DNA from: Devosia sp.
GTDB taxonomy: Bacteria; Pseudomonadota; Alphaproteobacteria; Rhizobiales; Devosiaceae
Length of the DNA stretch: 64,000 nt
Direction: 5' to 3'
Assembly (NCBI RefSeq): GCF_028290625.1
Contig: NZ_JAQGJM010000024.1
Location: 1-64,000, forward strand
The notes under the pieces are model-generated. The model was not told the origin of the DNA, searched no databases, and saw only the letters and a list, made by a program, of their open reading frames with translations. Positions 29,962 to 38,642 of the stretch are shown piece by piece (positions within the stretch are counted from its first letter, which is position 1; every line of letters begins with the position of its first letter). A program made the translations under genes and the position numbers.

Positions 29962-31485
29962 CTACTCGCCCACAGTCACCTTGCTCAGCGAGAAGAGCAA
30001 TCCGCTCGGATTGATCTCATAGCCTTTCACGGTGGCGAGGTTGGCGGTGTAGGTCACAGTGCTGCTAATCCAGATCCAGGGGGCTGCTTCGGCGAGGCGC
30101 TGCTCGAACTCCTGGAAGATCGGCTTGCGCTTGGCGATGTCGGTCTCGACCCGGCCCTCCTGCAGCAACTTGTCCAGTTCGGGATCGGCGTAGTTCGATA
30201 CCTTGATCAGATTGCCGTCCTTGGTGAAGTAACGGTTATACATCGGGTAGGGATCCGGGCGGCCGCCATTCTGCGCCACCGCCATGTCAAAATCACCCTT
30301 GAGCCAGGTATCGACATAGACCTTGAGGTCCATGGTCTGGATGGTGAGCTTGACGCCGATCACCGCAAGCTGGCTTTGCAGCACCTGCGCTTCATTGGCG
30401 GCATAGGGTGGCTCGCCGGTCGCGGCGATCACGTTGACCGAGAAGCCGTCCGCAAGGCCGGCCTCGGCCATCAGCGCCTTGGCCTTCTCGACGTCCTGCT
30501 TATAGCAGAAGAGGCTCGCCGGATCGGACGCAAAGGCTGCCATGGTCAGCGGGCCCGTGACCTTGCCCTCGCCGACGAGCGCGGTATCGATGATTTCCTG
30601 CCGGTTGACGGCACAGGAAATGGCCTGCCGCACCTTCACATTGTCCATAGGCGGACGCGACGGATTAAGCTGCAGCACGTTGTAGGCGAGGCCGGGAATG
30701 CGGTTGAGCGTCATGTTCGGCTCACCCGGGATCAGCGTCGCGATGGTCGGGTCGTTGAACAGCGCGAAGTCGATCTGGTTGGCGCGCATCGAGTCGATGA
30801 TGGAGCTCTCGCTCGGCAACACCGAAATGGTGATGCCATCGACGCCAGGCTTGCCGCCGGCCCAATTCGGGTTGGCGCTCAGCACTTCCTTGACGTTCGG
30901 ATCCCACTCGTCGAGCATGAACGGGCCCGAGCCGACGGCCTTGGTGGCGACGCTGCCATCGGCGATGGCGCTGGCAGGAACGATCGAGGCATTGGTGCCC
31001 GACATGGCAACGAGGATCGGCGCGTCGGGCTGGCTCAGGTTGAACACCACGGTCTGCGGGTCCGGTGTATCGATGGTCTTGATCGAGAGGAAGTTGGCGC
31101 GTGCCGCCGCTGCGGTCGCTTCATCGAGCAGGCGCTCGAAGGAGGCCTTGACGTCGGCGGAGGTCACCGCGTCGCCGGTCGAGAATTTGGCTTTCGGATC
31201 GAGCTTGAAGGTGAGAGTCAGCCCGTCGCTGGAGAATTCCCAGCTCGTGGCTACGGCCGGGACGACATTGTACTGCGCGTCGAGCCGCACCAGCGGCTCA
31301 TAGATCAGCTCGAGCAGGCGCAGCGACGAGAACGCCGTCTGAGTATGCGGATCAAGGCCTGTGGCGTCCTGCGCCCAAGCCATGCGCAAGTTCGCCGCCT
31401 GCGCCGGCAGCACCAAAGTGGCAGTACCGAGCAGCGTCGCCATCGCGAGGCTGGTCAAAAGCGTCTTGCCGAAATTCAAATGCAT
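29962..31485 (-). CDS. ABC transporter substrate-binding protein, family 5
   Basis: Signal peptide 'MHLNFGKTLLTSLAMATLLGTATLVLPAQA'; 'LDPHTQTAFSSLRLLELIYEPLVRLDAQYNVVPAVATSWEFSSDGLTLTFKLDPKAKFSTGDAVTSADV'. Confidence 0.92.
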   Translation of the reverse strand: MHLNFGKTLLTSLAMATLLGTATLVLPAQAANLRMAWAQDATGLDPHTQTAFSSLRLLELIYEPLVRLDAQYNVVPAVATSWEFSSDGLTLTFKLDPKAKFSTGDAVTSADVKASFERLLDEATAAAARANFLSIKTIDTPDPQTVVFNLSQPDAPILVAMSGTNASIVPASAIADGSVATKAVGSGPFMLDEWDPNVKEVLSANPNWAGGKPGVDGITISVLPSESSIIDSMRANQIDFALFNDPTIATLIPGEPNMTLNRIPGLAYNVLQLNPSRPPMDNVKVRQAISCAVNRQEIIDTALVGEGKVTGPLTMAAFASDPASLFCYKQDVEKAKALMAEAGLADGFSVNVIAATGEPPYAANEAQVLQSQLAVIGVKLTIQTMDLKVYVDTWLKGDFDMAVAQNGGRPDPYPMYNRYFTKDGNLIKVSNYADPELDKLLQEGRVETDIAKRKPIFQEFEQRLAEAAPWIWISSTVTYTANLATVKGYEINPSGLLFSLSKVTVGE

Positions 31486-31720
31486 GAAGGTCTCCCGCTC
31501 CGAGGTTTTTATGAGCTGCGCCGTTCCGCACCCCAACGGAAAAGGCATTGCCGGAGGAGAGCTTACGACTGCCAATGCGTCAACTGCAACGTTGTTATCG
31601 GCCTGCCATGCATGATGGCATTTTCCCCACGCCCTGGCGCCCCTTGCTAACCTGGATTCTGTGCCATAGCGTGACCGGCTTTGGGACTGGTATTGAACTG
31701 GTATGGTCTGAGGAACAAGC

Positions 31721-32791
31721 ATGGCACGACTAAGCCTGCGCGGGATCAAGAAAAGCTTCAAGACTGCCAATGTGTTACATGGTATCGACCTCGATATCGG
31801 GGATCGCGAGTTCGTGGTCTTCGTCGGCCCCTCCGGTTGTGGCAAATCCACCCTCCTTCGCCTGATCGCCGGCCTCGATCCGATCACCGAAGGCGAGTTC
31901 GTGCTGAACGACCAGCGCATGAACGACGTGCCGCCATCCAAGCGCGGCATCGCCATGGTGTTCCAGTCCTACGCGCTCTACCCGCATATGGACGTCTACG
32001 AAAACATGGCTTTCGGCGCGCGGCTGATGGGCCTGACCAAGCCCGAAGTCGAGGCGCGCATTGCCGAGGCGGCGCGGATGCTGCGGCTGGAACCGCTGCT
32101 CAAGCGCTATCCGCGTGAACTCTCCGGCGGACAGCGCCAGCGCGTGGCGATCGGGCGGGCGCTGGTGCGCAAGCCGGAAGTGTTCCTGCTGGATGAGCCG
32201 CTCAGCAATCTCGACGCGGCACTCCGCTCAGAAGTGCGGCTGGAGATTGCCCGCCTGCACCGGCAGATCGGCGGCACGATGATCTATGTCACCCATGACC
32301 AAGTCGAGGCGATGACGCTGGCCGACCGGATCGTGGTGATGAATCTGGGCCGGATAGAGCAGGTCGGCGCGCCGCGCGAGCTTTACGAAACGCCGGCCAA
32401 TACCTTCGTCGCCGGGTTCATCGGGTCGCCCAAGATGGCGCTGGTCAATGTGCAAAAAACAAGCGATGGCATCACTTTCGCCGGCGGCGATACGCTGGCC
32501 TTGCCCCGCCTTCCCGCGATGGGCGATGGGCCGCTCAAGATCGGCGTACGGCCGGATGCCTGGAGCCTGAGCCGCGATCTGGCCAGTCCCGGCATCGCCG
32601 CAAGCGTGGTCTATACCGAATATCTGGGCGAGAATGCCTTCGTCTACACGCGCCTGACTGACGGGACGCTGGTGGGCGTTCGCACCACGCCGAACGAGCT
32701 TTATGAGCCCGATGAAAGCGTCCGGCTCTCGGTCGATCCGGTCGCAATCCATTACTTTTCCGCCGAGGATGGCCGACGGTTACCCGCATGA
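31721..32791 (+). CDS. Sugar ABC transporter ATP-binding protein (UgpC/MsmK/MalK type)
   Basis: 'GPSGCGKSTLLRLIAGL', 'FQSYALYPHMDVYENMAFG', 'LSGGQRQRVAIGRALVRKPEVFLLDEPLSNLD', C-terminal TOBE-like region. Confidence 0.93.
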   Translation: MARLSLRGIKKSFKTANVLHGIDLDIGDREFVVFVGPSGCGKSTLLRLIAGLDPITEGEFVLNDQRMNDVPPSKRGIAMVFQSYALYPHMDVYENMAFGARLMGLTKPEVEARIAEAARMLRLEPLLKRYPRELSGGQRQRVAIGRALVRKPEVFLLDEPLSNLDAALRSEVRLEIARLHRQIGGTMIYVTHDQVEAMTLADRIVVMNLGRIEQVGAPRELYETPANTFVAGFIGSPKMALVNVQKTSDGITFAGGDTLALPRLPAMGDGPLKIGVRPDAWSLSRDLASPGIAASVVYTEYLGENAFVYTRLTDGTLVGVRTTPNELYEPDESVRLSVDPVAIHYFSAEDGRRLPA

Positions 32792-32845
32792 AGACGGGCA
32801 AGTCCATTCATTAGCAAAAGCGATTTGACAGGAGAGGAAGACAAA

Positions 32846-34084
32846 GTGCGAACCAATCTATTCCGTATCGGCGTGGGCCTCGTGGCGACGATGATCGCGG
32901 CCCCGGCATTTGCGCAGGACCTGACATTGTGGAGCTGGCGCCAGGAGGACAAGGCCCAGTACGAGCAGTTTATCAGCACGTTCGAGGCGGCCAATCCGGG
33001 CATCACGGTCAAGTTCGAGACCTTCGAAGCCACCAATTACAACACCATCCTGTCCACGGCTTTGGCCGGCGGCACCGGACCGGACCTGATGATGGTGCGC
33101 GCCTACGGCGGCATGGAAGCCATCGCTTCGGGCGGCTATCTCGAGTCGATCTCGACTGAAACGGTCCCTGCTCTGGCCGGTTTCGCGCCGACCGCGATTG
33201 CCGCGGAAACCATGCGTTCGGACAGCAAGATCTACGCCGTCCCCTTCGCCAGCCAGACCCAATTGGTGATCTATAACAAGGGCCTGTTCGACGCCAACGG
33301 CATCACCGAGCCGCAGACCTGGGACGAGTTGATCGCCGCGGCCCAAAAGCTCAAGGATGCCGGCGTAATTCCCTTCGCCAACGGCACTGCGACGGCGTGG
33401 CAGAACGAAACCGTGCTGTTCGATCTGACCTCCTCGATCATGGGCCCGGCGTTCAACGATGACCTCCTGGCCGGCAAGGCCGACTTCACCGATCCCCGCT
33501 TTGTTGAGGCTTTGACCAAGCTCAAGGAAGTCAGCGCCTTCTTCCCCGATGGCTTTATCGGGCTGGACTACCCCTCCGCCCAGCAGCTGTTCAGCTCGGG
33601 CATGGCGGCGATGTTCGCGGGCGGCTCGTATGAACTGGCGACATTCAAAACGCAGAATCCGGACCTCGACCTGGGCGTGTTCGCGGCGCCTGGCAAGACC
33701 GCCGACGACCCCAAGCTGGTCAGCATCTACTATGATGGCGGCTATGCGATGAACGCCAAGGGCGCCAACAAGGAAGCAGCGCTCAAGTTCCTCAATTATG
33801 TGGCCAGCCAGGAATTTGGCCAGGCCTTCGCCAATAGCCTGAACAATATCTCGACCATCCCCGGCGTGACCTTCGACAACCCGCTGCTGCAGGAAGTTTC
33901 CGAGCTGAACGCCTCGGCTATTCCGTATATTTTCTTGGTGAATTTCCGCTATGGCGAGCCCCCCGGCTCGGTGCTGGAACAGCAGGAAGTGGCCAAGCTG
34001 CTGGGTGGCCAGACGACGCCCGAAGCCGCCGGCAAGGCGATCACCGACGGACTGGCCGTCTGGTACGAGCCGTTCAAGAAGTAA
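32846..34084 (+). CDS. Sugar ABC transporter substrate-binding protein (family 1)
   Basis: Likely GTG start; signal peptide '...LFRIGVGLVATMIAAPAFAQ'; 'GPDLMMVRAYGGMEAIASGGYLESI', 'PQTWDELIAAAQKLKDAGV'. Confidence 0.9.
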   Translation: MRTNLFRIGVGLVATMIAAPAFAQDLTLWSWRQEDKAQYEQFISTFEAANPGITVKFETFEATNYNTILSTALAGGTGPDLMMVRAYGGMEAIASGGYLESISTETVPALAGFAPTAIAAETMRSDSKIYAVPFASQTQLVIYNKGLFDANGITEPQTWDELIAAAQKLKDAGVIPFANGTATAWQNETVLFDLTSSIMGPAFNDDLLAGKADFTDPRFVEALTKLKEVSAFFPDGFIGLDYPSAQQLFSSGMAAMFAGGSYELATFKTQNPDLDLGVFAAPGKTADDPKLVSIYYDGGYAMNAKGANKEAALKFLNYVASQEFGQAFANSLNNISTIPGVTFDNPLLQEVSELNASAIPYIFLVNFRYGEPPGSVLEQQEVAKLLGGQTTPEAAGKAITDGLAVWYEPFKK

Positions 34085-34110
34085 GATGCCGTAACGGGTA
34101 TTGCCACATA

Positions 34111-34243
34111 CACCGAACGGCTCCTCCCCCTTGACGGGGGAGGACGGGTGGGGGTGTTCGGAGCCACGATTTGAGATTGGGGCTAAACATCCCCCCACCC
34201 TTGATCCCTCCCCGCGAAGGGGGAGGGAGACGACTGAGACGCC
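34111..34243. repeat. Composite palindromic intergenic element, copy 2
   Basis: CACCGAACGGCTCCTCCCCCTTGACGGGGGAGGACGGGTGGGGGTG closely matches the reverse complement of copy 1; second half CCCCCCACCC...CCTCCCCGCGAAGGGGGAGGG. Confidence 0.75.
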
Positions 34244-34271
34244 AGCAAAATACGAATAGAGGATAACCCGA

Positions 34272-35183
34272 TTGCGAATGACTGGACGCGGATGGTGGAT
34301 TACCGCCCTGATCGTGCCGCCAATGGCGTTCGTGGCGCTGTTCATCATCTATCCAATCGTCGCCGCCTTCACCTATGCGTTCTTCGACTGGCAAGGACTG
34401 TTGCGCGGCGACTTCATTGGGCTGGCCAATTTCCACAAAGTGCTGTTCGAGGAACCCTATGCTGCTTGGACGCGCAACGCATTCACCCACAACATCATGG
34501 TCTTCGTCGCCCTGATGGTGCTGCAGAACGGGCTGGGATTCTTTCTGGCCTATGCCCTCTGGCGCGAATTGCCCGGCGCGCGGTTCCACCGCATAGCGGT
34601 GTTCCTGCCGGTTGTCTTGTCCACCGTCATCGTCGGCTATCTGTTCAAGCTGTTCATGCATCCGCTGTTCGGCGTGTTCAACATCAGCCTGCGCGGCATT
34701 GGCCTTGGCGGATTGGCGCAACCCTGGCTGGGGCAGGATTCCACGGCGCTCTGGGCACTGATCATAGCCAATGCCTGGCACATGCTGGGCTTCCCCACCC
34801 TCGTCTTCCTCGCCGGCATGCAGCGCATTCCTACCGAAATGCTCGACGCCGTGCGGATGGAAACCCAGAGCGAGTGGGTCAAGATCACCAAGATCGTCTG
34901 GCCGCTGGTCGCCCCGAGCGCCACGGTGGTGTTCGTGCTGCTGTTCGTCGGCGCATTCAACTGGTTCGAGCTGCCCTACATCATGGCCGGACTCGACGGC
35001 TCGCCTTATGGGTCGACCGACGTGCTCGGCCTCTATTTCTACCGCACCGCCTTCGGCGGCGTCTCATCCGGCCAGCCCAATTTTGGATTGGGTAGCGCGC
35101 TGGCCGTGCTGATCTTCGTCTTCATCGCCGCCATTGCCAGCGTTATCACCGTGCGCTTGCGCGCCCGGGAGATTCAGCTGTGA
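34272..35183 (+). CDS. Sugar ABC transporter permease (MalF-like)
   Basis: 'FIIYPIVAAFTYAFFDWQGL', 'IPTEMLDAVRMETQSEWVKITKIVWPLVAPS' EAA loop. Confidence 0.92.
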   Translation: MRMTGRGWWITALIVPPMAFVALFIIYPIVAAFTYAFFDWQGLLRGDFIGLANFHKVLFEEPYAAWTRNAFTHNIMVFVALMVLQNGLGFFLAYALWRELPGARFHRIAVFLPVVLSTVIVGYLFKLFMHPLFGVFNISLRGIGLGGLAQPWLGQDSTALWALIIANAWHMLGFPTLVFLAGMQRIPTEMLDAVRMETQSEWVKITKIVWPLVAPSATVVFVLLFVGAFNWFELPYIMAGLDGSPYGSTDVLGLYFYRTAFGGVSSGQPNFGLGSALAVLIFVFIAAIASVITVRLRAREIQL

Positions 35184-36043
35184 GCGCCGAGCCCAATACC
35201 TACTACGACCGCCGCGGGATCATCGGCACGCTAGGGCGGGACGGGCTGATCCAGATCATTCTCGTGGCCAATACGGTGATCATGCTGGCGCCGATCCTGA
35301 TCATGCTTTTCTCCGCATTCAAATCCACCCAGCAGATTTTCAAATCGCCGTTCGGCTTTCCCGATTTTGCCAACCTGACCAACTTCACCAAGATCTGGGA
35401 ACAGACCAATTTCCTGCGCTATCTGCTGAACTCCTTCGTCGTGACCGGCGCCTCGATGGCGCTAATCCTGATCCTGGGCACGATGGCCGCCTATGCGCTG
35501 GGACGCTACCGGTTCTTCGGCGCCGGGTTCATCCTGATGTTCTTTATCGCCGGGCTGACGCTGCCCCTGAAACTGGCGATCATTCCGCTGTTCATCCTGA
35601 TGCGCGACATGGGCATTCTCAACAACCAGCTGTCGTTGATCTTTGTCTATACGGCGATGGGCCTGCCCTCGACCGTGTTCATCATGACCGGCTTTATCCG
35701 CACGCTGCCGAACGAGCTGGAAGATGCGGCCCGCATGGATGGCGCCAGCGAAGCGCGGATCATGTGGGCCATCATGCTGCCGCTGGTTCGCCCGGCCATG
35801 GTGATCGCGGCGATCCAGAACGTGGTGCCGATCTGGAACGACTTCTTCTTTCCGCTGGTGTTCATCCAGAACGACGCGCTCAAGACCCTGCCGCAGGGGC
35901 TGACGACGTTTATGGGCGAATATACCACCGATTGGGGCGTGCTGTTTGCCGGGCTGACCCTCTCGGCCGCGCCCATCATCGCCATCTATATCGTCCTGTC
36001 GCGCCAGTTCATCAGCGGCATGACATCGGGAGCCATCAAATGA
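35180..36043 (+). CDS. Sugar ABC transporter permease (MalG-like)
   Basis: 'LPNELEDAARMDGASEARIMWAIMLPLVRPAMV' EAA loop; C-terminal 'LSRQFISGMTSGAIK'. Confidence 0.93.
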   Translation: MSAEPNTYYDRRGIIGTLGRDGLIQIILVANTVIMLAPILIMLFSAFKSTQQIFKSPFGFPDFANLTNFTKIWEQTNFLRYLLNSFVVTGASMALILILGTMAAYALGRYRFFGAGFILMFFIAGLTLPLKLAIIPLFILMRDMGILNNQLSLIFVYTAMGLPSTVFIMTGFIRTLPNELEDAARMDGASEARIMWAIMLPLVRPAMVIAAIQNVVPIWNDFFFPLVFIQNDALKTLPQGLTTFMGEYTTDWGVLFAGLTLSAAPIIAIYIVLSRQFISGMTSGAIK

Positions 36044-36702
36044 AACTGGAACGCGGCTCGCTGATCGTGTCCTGCCAGGCGCGGGCGGACAATCCGCTGC
36101 ACGGGCCACAATTCATGGGCGCCATGGCGCTGGCGGCGCGCGATGGCGGGGCAAGAGCGATCCGCGCTAATGGGCCGGAAGACGTACGCGCCGTGAAGGC
36201 GGCGGGGCTGCCGGTGATCGGCATTCACAAGGTGTTTGCCGAGGATGTGCCGGTCTATATCACGCCGACCATCGCGGCAGCCGATGCGCTCGCCGAAGCT
36301 GGCGCGGACATCATTGCGCTCGATTGCACGCCGCGGCCACGCCATGGCGATACGCCACGGGCGATCATCGCGCATATCCGGGCCTTGGGGCTGGAGAGTT
36401 TCGCCGATATCTCGACGCTGGAGGAGGGCATGCTGGCCGCCGAACTGGGCGCGACGTACATATCCACCACGCTGTCCGGCTATACCGAATATACCGAGAC
36501 CAAGCCGGGCGGACCGGACCTTGAACTGATCCGGGCACTCTTCGCGCATATCTCGGTGCCGATCATCGCCGAGGGCCGGTTTAACACGCCAGAGGTGGCC
36601 CGGGCCGCCATCGACGCTGGGGCCTATGCGGTGGTGGTAGGCACCATGATCACCAATCCGCGCGAAATCACCAAGGGTTTCGCCCGGGCGGTGATGGGGT
36701 GA
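36040..36702 (+). CDS. nanE: N-acylmannosamine-6-phosphate 2-epimerase
   Basis: 'GSLIVSCQARADNPLHGPQFMGAMALAARDGGARAIRANG', 'YITPTIAAADALAEAGADIIALDCTPRPRH', 'TTLSGYT', 'PIIAEGRFNTPEVARAAIDAGAYAVVVGTMITNPREIT'. Confidence 0.93.
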   Translation: MKLERGSLIVSCQARADNPLHGPQFMGAMALAARDGGARAIRANGPEDVRAVKAAGLPVIGIHKVFAEDVPVYITPTIAAADALAEAGADIIALDCTPRPRHGDTPRAIIAHIRALGLESFADISTLEEGMLAAELGATYISTTLSGYTEYTETKPGGPDLELIRALFAHISVPIIAEGRFNTPEVARAAIDAGAYAVVVGTMITNPREITKGFARAVMG

Positions 36703-36717
36703 CCGGCTTTATTTGCT

Positions 36718-36847
36718 TCACCTCTCCCTCTGGGGGAGAGGTCGACCCCCTTGGGTCGGGTGAGGGGGTTCCCCCTGCACCGCACCAAGAAAAGGGCCCC
36801 TCACCCGTCGCTGCGCGCCGACCTCTCCCCCAAAGGGAGAGGTGAAG
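36718..36847. repeat. Composite palindromic intergenic element, second subfamily (CACCTCTCCC...GGGAGAGGTG)
   Basis: CACCTCTCCCTCTGGGGGAGAGGTC...GGGTCGGGTGAGGGG...CCCCTCACCCGTC...GACCTCTCCCCCAAAGGGAGAGGTG: nested arms and a large outer dyad. Confidence 0.78.
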
Positions 36848-36848
36848 G

Positions 36849-37760
36849 ATGAGCGCGTATCTGGGCGTCGACATCGGCGGGACCGCATCGCGCTGGGTGC
36901 TGGTGGATGACAATGGCGAGGTCATCGCGCGTGGCAGTGCCGCCGGCGCGACGGGCCATGTGTTCAATCCGGCCGAGCGCGAACGCCTGTTGGCGACCCT
37001 CTCCACTATCGCTGAAGCTGCTCGTGAGTTTTCACCCGTCGCCGCCTGCCTGGGCATTACTGGACTGGGTGAAAGCGTGCACGACGCAGTACGCAACATG
37101 GTCACGGCGCTGTTCGGCATCGAGCCATCGGCCGTGCAGCTTGGCGACGATATGGAACTGGCATTCCGCGCCACCTTTGCGCCGGGCACCGGACATCTCA
37201 TCTCGGCGGGCACGGGATCGATCGGGCTGCACTTGAGCGCGGACGGCGAACTCATCCGCGTGGGCGGGCGTGGATTGTTGATCGACGATGCCGGCTCCGG
37301 CACCTGGATCGCGCTCAATGCGCTCGACCAGCTCTATCGACGGATCGACGAGACGGGCGGCCCGGCCGAGGCCGCCATTCTGGCCACCGAGCTTTATGCC
37401 GAAATGGGCGGTGTGGGCTGGGACAAGACCCGCAGCTTCGTCTACGGCAGTGACCGTGGCCGCATCGGCACCCTGGCGCAGGCCGTGGCCCGCGCGGCAA
37501 GCCAGGGCGACGCGATCGCCACCGACATTCTGGCGCGCGCAGCTATCGAGCTGGCGCGCCTGGCTACCGCCTTGATCGCACGAACCGGTCCCCTGCCCGT
37601 CGCCTTCATCGGTGGTATCACTACGCTACATCCCAGCATCAAGCCTGCCCTCCTAGCAGCCCTCCCCCATGCCGTGGTCAGCTTTCCTCAAATCGACGCC
37701 GCAGCCCACGCCGCCCAATGGGCGCGGCAAATTCAGCAAGCAAACGAGACGACCTCATGA
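36849..37760 (+). CDS. BadF/BadG-type amino-sugar kinase (GlcNAc kinase; MurK-like candidate)
   Basis: 'YLGVDIGGTASRWVLVDDNGEVIARGSAAG', 'GTGHLISAGTGSIGLHLSADGELIRVGGRGLLIDDAGSGTWIALNAL'; adjacent to murQ. Confidence 0.88.
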   Translation: MSAYLGVDIGGTASRWVLVDDNGEVIARGSAAGATGHVFNPAERERLLATLSTIAEAAREFSPVAACLGITGLGESVHDAVRNMVTALFGIEPSAVQLGDDMELAFRATFAPGTGHLISAGTGSIGLHLSADGELIRVGGRGLLIDDAGSGTWIALNALDQLYRRIDETGGPAEAAILATELYAEMGGVGWDKTRSFVYGSDRGRIGTLAQAVARAASQGDAIATDILARAAIELARLATALIARTGPLPVAFIGGITTLHPSIKPALLAALPHAVVSFPQIDAAAHAAQWARQIQQANETTS

Positions 37761-38638
37761 GCACCACCGAATCCGCCTCACTCCGCTATGCCACGCTGGA
37801 AGACTGGTCGAGCAGCGACCTCGTGGCCGGGATTCTTGAGGGCCAATACGCCGCCATCGCCGCAGTGCAAGCCGCGAGCGCCCCAATCGCCGAGGCGATC
37901 GATCGCGGTGCCGAGCGGCTGGCACGCGGTGGACGACTGATCTATCTGGGTGCCGGCACCTCTGGCCGGATAGCCACACAGGACGCCGCCGAATTGCCGC
38001 CGACGTTCAACTGGCCATACGAGCGCGCCATCACCCTGATGGCCGGTGGCAGGGACGCGGTGTTCCATGCGGCCGAAGGCGCGGAAGACAGCGAGCAGCT
38101 CGCGATCGACGCACTGGATGGCATCAGCGTTTCCGAGAATGACGTCGTCATCGGCCTCGCCGCCAGCGGGCGCACACCGTACGCCATCGGCGGCCTGATC
38201 CATGCCCGGGCCAAGGGAGCTCTGACAATCGGCATTTTCAACAATCGGGGCGGGCGGTTGGGCGAAGTCGCTGATATTTCGATTCTGATCGAAACCGGGA
38301 TCGAAGTGCTGTCCGGCTCGACCCGGATGAAGGCCGGCACGGCGCAAAAAGCCGCGCTCAACTGCATCTCGACCGGGGTTATGATCCGGCTGGGCTTCGT
38401 CTATCGCGGCTTGATGGTGGAGATGCGCCCCACCAACGTCAAACTGCAGGACCGCGCGGTCAAGATGGTGGCGACCCTCGCCGACGCCGAATACGAGGTG
38501 GCCAAGGGCGCGCTGGACACTGCCGGGGGCAGCATCAAGCTGGCCACGACCATGCTGATATTGGGGCTGGACCGCGACGCCGCGCAGCAACGACTGAGCG
38601 CGGCGGGCGGAAACTTGCGCACCGCACTACGCGGCTGA
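37757..38638 (+). CDS. murQ: N-acetylmuramic acid 6-phosphate etherase
   Basis: 'LIYLGAGTSGRIATQDAAELPPTFNWP', 'GLAASGRTPYAIGGLIHARAKGALTIGIFNN', 'IEVLSGSTRMKAGTAQKAALNCISTGVMIRLGFVYRGLMVEMRPTNVKL'. Confidence 0.95.
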   Translation: MSTTESASLRYATLEDWSSSDLVAGILEGQYAAIAAVQAASAPIAEAIDRGAERLARGGRLIYLGAGTSGRIATQDAAELPPTFNWPYERAITLMAGGRDAVFHAAEGAEDSEQLAIDALDGISVSENDVVIGLAASGRTPYAIGGLIHARAKGALTIGIFNNRGGRLGEVADISILIETGIEVLSGSTRMKAGTAQKAALNCISTGVMIRLGFVYRGLMVEMRPTNVKLQDRAVKMVATLADAEYEVAKGALDTAGGSIKLATTMLILGLDRDAAQQRLSAAGGNLRTALRG

Positions 38639-38642
38639 ACGG

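Noticed and set aside
35134-36702. 522-aa fusion-like ORF ending in NanE
   Set aside because: The N-terminal part is an out-of-frame read of the permease; NanE has its own ATG at 36040 overlapping the permease stop.
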